From: JARRNE01 sp963824085
GTDB lineage: Bacteria > Pseudomonadota > Gammaproteobacteria > Chromatiales > Chromatiaceae
Assembly (NCBI GenBank): GCA_963824085.1
Contig: CAWGNT010000014.1
Span: 1 to 64,000 of the forward strand
DNA: 64,000 nucleotides
Direction of reading: 5' to 3'
Shown one piece after another: positions 61,236 through 64,000 of this stretch. The position numbers and the translations under genes are program-made. The stretch's first letter is position 1. Each line of letters opens with the position of its first letter. The notes under the pieces were generated by a model. It made no database searches. It was given only the letters and a program-made list of their open reading frames with translations, and was not told the origin of the DNA.

Positions 61236-62689
61236 TCAACCCAGCGCCACGCACACGTACTTGATCTCCAGATACTCGTCGATACCGTAGCGGGAGCCCT
61301 CGCGGCCGAGGCCGGACTGCTTGACGCCGCCGAAGGGTGCGATCGGCGTCGAGATCATTCCCGTGTTGACGCCGACCATGCCGTACTCGAGCGCCTCGGA
61401 CACGCGCCACACACGACTTAGATCCCGACTGTAGAAATAAGCCGCCAGACCGTACTCGGTGTCGTTGGCCATGGCCACCGCCTCCTCCTCGGTGCGGAAG
61501 CGGAAGAGCGGCGCCACCGGGCCGAAGGTCTCCTCGCTCGGCGATCTGCATCGCCGGGGTCACGTCCCGAATGACCGTTGGCTGGAAGAAGGTCCCGCCC
61601 AGCGCATGGCGGCTGCCGCCCGTGACCACCCGCGCCCCTTTCGCCAGGGCGTCGGCGATGTGCCCCTCGACCTTCTCCAGGGCCTTCGGAGTTGATGAGC
61701 GGTCCCTGGCTCACCCCCTCCTCCGTTCCCGGTCCGACCCGCAGCGCCGCGACCCGCGCTGCCAGCCGCTCAGCGAACGCGTCGTAAATGCCGTCCTGCA
61801 CCAGGAGGCGGTTGGCGCAGACACAGGTCTGGCCGGTGTTGCGGTACTTGGACTGCATGGCCCCCTCCACGGCCGCGTCCAGGTCGGCGTCGTCGAAGAC
61901 GATGAAGGGGGCGTTGCCGCCGAGCTCCAGGGACAGCTTCTTCAGCGTATCGGCGCATTGGCGCATCAGGAGCCGGCCCACCGCCGTGGAGCCGGTGAAG
62001 CTCAGCTTGCGCACGGCCGGGTTGCTCGTCAGCTCCTCGCCGATCGGCGCCGCCTCGCCCGTCACCACGTTGAGCACGCCGGGCGGTATCCCTGCACGCT
62101 CCGCCAGAACCGCGAGCGCCAGGGCCGAGAGCGGTGTCTCCGCGGCAGGCTTGACGACCATGGTGCAGCCGGCGGCCAGCGCCGCGCCCGCCTTGCGGGT
62201 GATCATGGCAGCGGGAAAGTTCCAGGGCGTGATGGCGGCGCAGACCCCGACGGGCTGCTTCAGCACCAGGATGCGCTTGTCCGCCTGATGGGGCGGGATC
62301 ACATCGCCGTAGACCCGCCGCCCCTCCTCCGCGAACCACTCGATGAAGGAGGCGGCGTAGGCGATCTCGCCCCGCGACTCCGCCAGCGGCTTGCCCTGCT
62401 CCGCGGTCATGATGCGGGCGAGGTCCTCTTGGTTTGCGAGCATCAGGTCGTGCCAGCGGCGCAGCAGTGCGCCCCGCTCCCCCGCGGTCAGCTCCCGCCA
62501 GGGCTTCCAGGCCCGCTCCGCCGCCTCGATGGCCCGCCGCGTCTCGGCGGCACCCATGTTCGGCACCTGGGCGATGCGTTCACCGCTGGCCGGGTCGGTG
62601 ACGGTCAGAACCGCGCCGTCGTCGGCGTCCAGCCACTCGCCGCCGATGTAGCACCGCTCCCGCAGCAGATCCTGATCTGTCAGTTGCAT
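61236..62689 (-). pseudogene. Succinate-semialdehyde dehydrogenase-like gene with two frameshifts
   Basis: From the ATG at 62689 (GGAGG just upstream) the sequence is an intact ALDH (ITPWNFPAAMITRK, FTGSTAVGRLLM, ELGGNAPFIVFDDADLD, catalytic Cys in GQTCVCANR) of GabD type. It changes frame near 61690 (after PLINSE), continues HALGGTFFQPTVIRDVTPAMQIA, changes again near 61540, and ends FGGVKQSGLGREGSRYGIDEYLEIKYVCV at 61236. Two single-base changes restore about 484 residues. It would oxidise succinate semialdehyde or a similar aldehyde with NAD(P). Confidence 0.82.
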
Positions 62690-62833
62690 CGTCGCCTCCA
62701 TATCTTCTGATCCGCCAGCCGGTGTCATCGCCGGCGCATATCACCTGGACGGGGAACGCCTGTAAGGTTACCCGGTCGGCCTCGGTAATGCCGAGGTTCG
62801 CCGGTTCGTGGCCTATTCCCACCCCGCGCGCAC

Positions 62834-62864
62834 AAAAAAGCCCCGCAGGCTTGCCCTGCGGGGC
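62834..62864 (-). terminator. Rho-independent terminator of the multihaem gene
   Basis: The reverse strand forms GCCCCGCAGG-GCAAG-CCTGCGGGGC, a perfect ten-base stem, followed by TTTTTT. It lies 62 bases after the cytochrome stop codon and isolates it from the dehydrogenase downstream. Confidence 0.9.
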
Positions 62865-62925
62865 CGGGTCAAGTCCATGAAACGGCGTCCCTGCCGCAAC
62901 TCTCGGCTTCGCGCAGGGCGTTCGG

Positions 62926-64000
62926 TTAATGGCATGTCTGGCAGCCGACCGGCGTGCCCTTGGCGACAAAGCCGACCCGCTGGAGGTGCGGTCCTGTTCG
63001 CCTCGGACAGCGGCGTCCCGCAGTGTTTCTGCGATTGCTGACCCCCGTGGCAGCAACAGGCAGGGCCGTCGCCCAGGCTGTGGCCGCCGCCGTCGAACGT
63101 GGTGCTGTTGACCGGGTGCAGCCCGTGCGGACCATTGGTTGTTCCCCGGGTTGGTCGTGCCGTGGCAGGTCGAGCACTCGGAGATGGTGCCGCTGTGGCC
63201 CTGGAGCTGGTCGGCCGTGACGTTATCGTTGGCGTTCGGGTTGGCGTTGGGCCACTCCGCGTCGGGTCGCCCCATGGCAGCCCTCGCACATGATGCCGCC
63301 GTGGCCGCTGGCGCCCGGACCCGTGGTGTTGTTCACACCACCGTGACTCACGCGATAGAGCTTGGGATTGCCCGCGCCCGGATTGGCGAAGCCTTGAAGC
63401 TGGCCGGCACCGGATCCTCCGCAAAGCGCTTGTTGGTCGGCACGATGGGCGTGGCCTTGCCGTCGTTGGTGCGGCACGCCTGGCGCAGGCGCAACCCGTC
63501 CAGGTGCCGTTGCTGTCGCGGTGTTGACCCGGACGTTGCCCGAGCCGGCCAGGTTGCTGACCGCGTCACCCGTGTGGCAGGAGCCACAGCCCGGCTCGTT
63601 GGCCCAGGGCACGCGGGGCTGGTTGCTGCCGGAGGGTGTAGAAGTTGCCCTGGTCGAGGATAAAGGCCCCCGGGTTGGTCGGCGAGACCCCCGCGGAGAA
63701 GTCCGCACCTACCTGCTGCATGTCGCCGTGGCAGTCGCTGCACAGCATGTCCGCGTTGAACATGGCGCCGCGCAGGCACTTCACGCTGGTGCCCGGATGG
63801 CACTGGTAGCAGGACAGCTCCATGGCGTCGAGCCGTGCCGCCTGGTTGGTGATCACGCCCGAGGAGTTCTGCGACGGCGGCGGAATCGGCGGGAACAGGT
63901 TGTTCGGCAGCGAGCCGTGGTGGTTGTGCATCACCCGCGAGTTGGACTGGTGCGCCACCTGGTTGCGGCCGTTGGCGATGGTGCCCACGGCGCCGGCCAC
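62926..64000 (-). pseudogene. Multihaem c-type cytochrome, partial at window end, frame breaks
   Basis: The reading enters from beyond 64000 and stops at 62926. CxxCH haem motifs appear in order in shifting frames: CYQCH, CSDCH, CGSCH, CEGCH, CSTCH and finally GCQTCH at the stop, with CHPGTSVKC, Gly/Asn-rich loops and HSLGDG between. At least six haems are visible and the frame changes about five times, as in the oxidase gene. The protein start lies outside the window. It is probably an extracytoplasmic electron carrier, perhaps of outer-membrane or metal-reducing type, but the family cannot be fixed. Confidence 0.75.

Noticed and set aside
1..64000. CRISPR arrays, tRNA and rRNA genes
   Set aside because: No regularly spaced direct repeats with unique spacers and no cloverleaf or rRNA-like stretch were seen; tandem repeats at 59.4 kb have only two units.

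Overview
The window is GC-rich, densely coded bacterial DNA with gammaproteobacterial gene content: OxyR with the enterobacterial cysteine numbering, SufE, HisG, the YhcC radical-SAM protein and an FtsH paralogue. Sigma-54 promoters, c-type cytochromes, a Tat-exported multicopper oxidase and a tungsten aldehyde oxidoreductase suggest a respiring, metabolically versatile environmental organism, perhaps near the sulfur-oxidising Chromatiales/Ectothiorhodospiraceae. That placement is inference from content and style, not a phylogeny.

Layout. (1) 0.1-2.4 kb: a DDE transposase-like gene. (2) 2.5-9.5 kb: a candidate sigma-54 envelope-stress regulon. A double-PDZ exported protein and a small Met/Gly-rich exported protein diverge from one intergenic region that carries a sigma-54 promoter facing each way. 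An exported YfdX-like protein, a membrane histidine kinase and an NtrC-type response regulator form a tightly coupled operon, which has its own sigma-54 promoter and a perfect IHF site. The plan resembles ZraPSR, with added PDZ and YfdX-like partners. (3) 9.7-15.6 kb: FtsH-like protease, pullulanase-type GH13, IS4 remnant and a Uma2 nuclease. (4) 16-21 kb: small membrane protein (DUF3096), DUF2231-cytochrome fusion, broken HlyD and ferritin-like genes, and an AhpD-like/Rieske fusion. (5) 21.4-30.4 kb: carbohydrate and envelope genes (NdvB-like mini-protein, discoidin/six-hairpin glycosidase, ABC protein with a ruined ATPase, GH1 glucosidase, MscS channel). (6) 30.4-45.1 kb: a molybdenum/tungsten cofactor island with mobB, mobA, a truncated HTH regulator, fdhD, moaA, broken DUF3305/DUF3306, three different MoeA homologues, and an AorABC aldehyde oxidoreductase operon with its own MoaD-like protein. 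(7) 45.3-56.1 kb: housekeeping genes (OYE, DUF599, hisG, oxyR, sufE, znuACB, FKBP isomerase). (8) 56.5-64 kb: multicopper oxidase with many frame breaks, an unusual TGACA/TGTCA repeat array, a PAS sigma-54 activator, a frameshifted semialdehyde dehydrogenase, and a multihaem cytochrome cut by the window end.

Several genes (17.7-19.9, 34.9, 56.6-58.7, 61.5-61.7 and 62.9-64 kb) are broken by what look like single-base indels while neighbouring genes are intact. Raw-sequence error and real decay cannot be separated here.

The gaps hold many repeats. The main one is a roughly 150-175 bp MITE-like family with terminal inverted repeats (four clear copies plus relics), one copy of which separates znuC from znuB. 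There is also a second 172 bp near-palindrome and several REP-type hairpins. No tRNA, rRNA or CRISPR array was seen.
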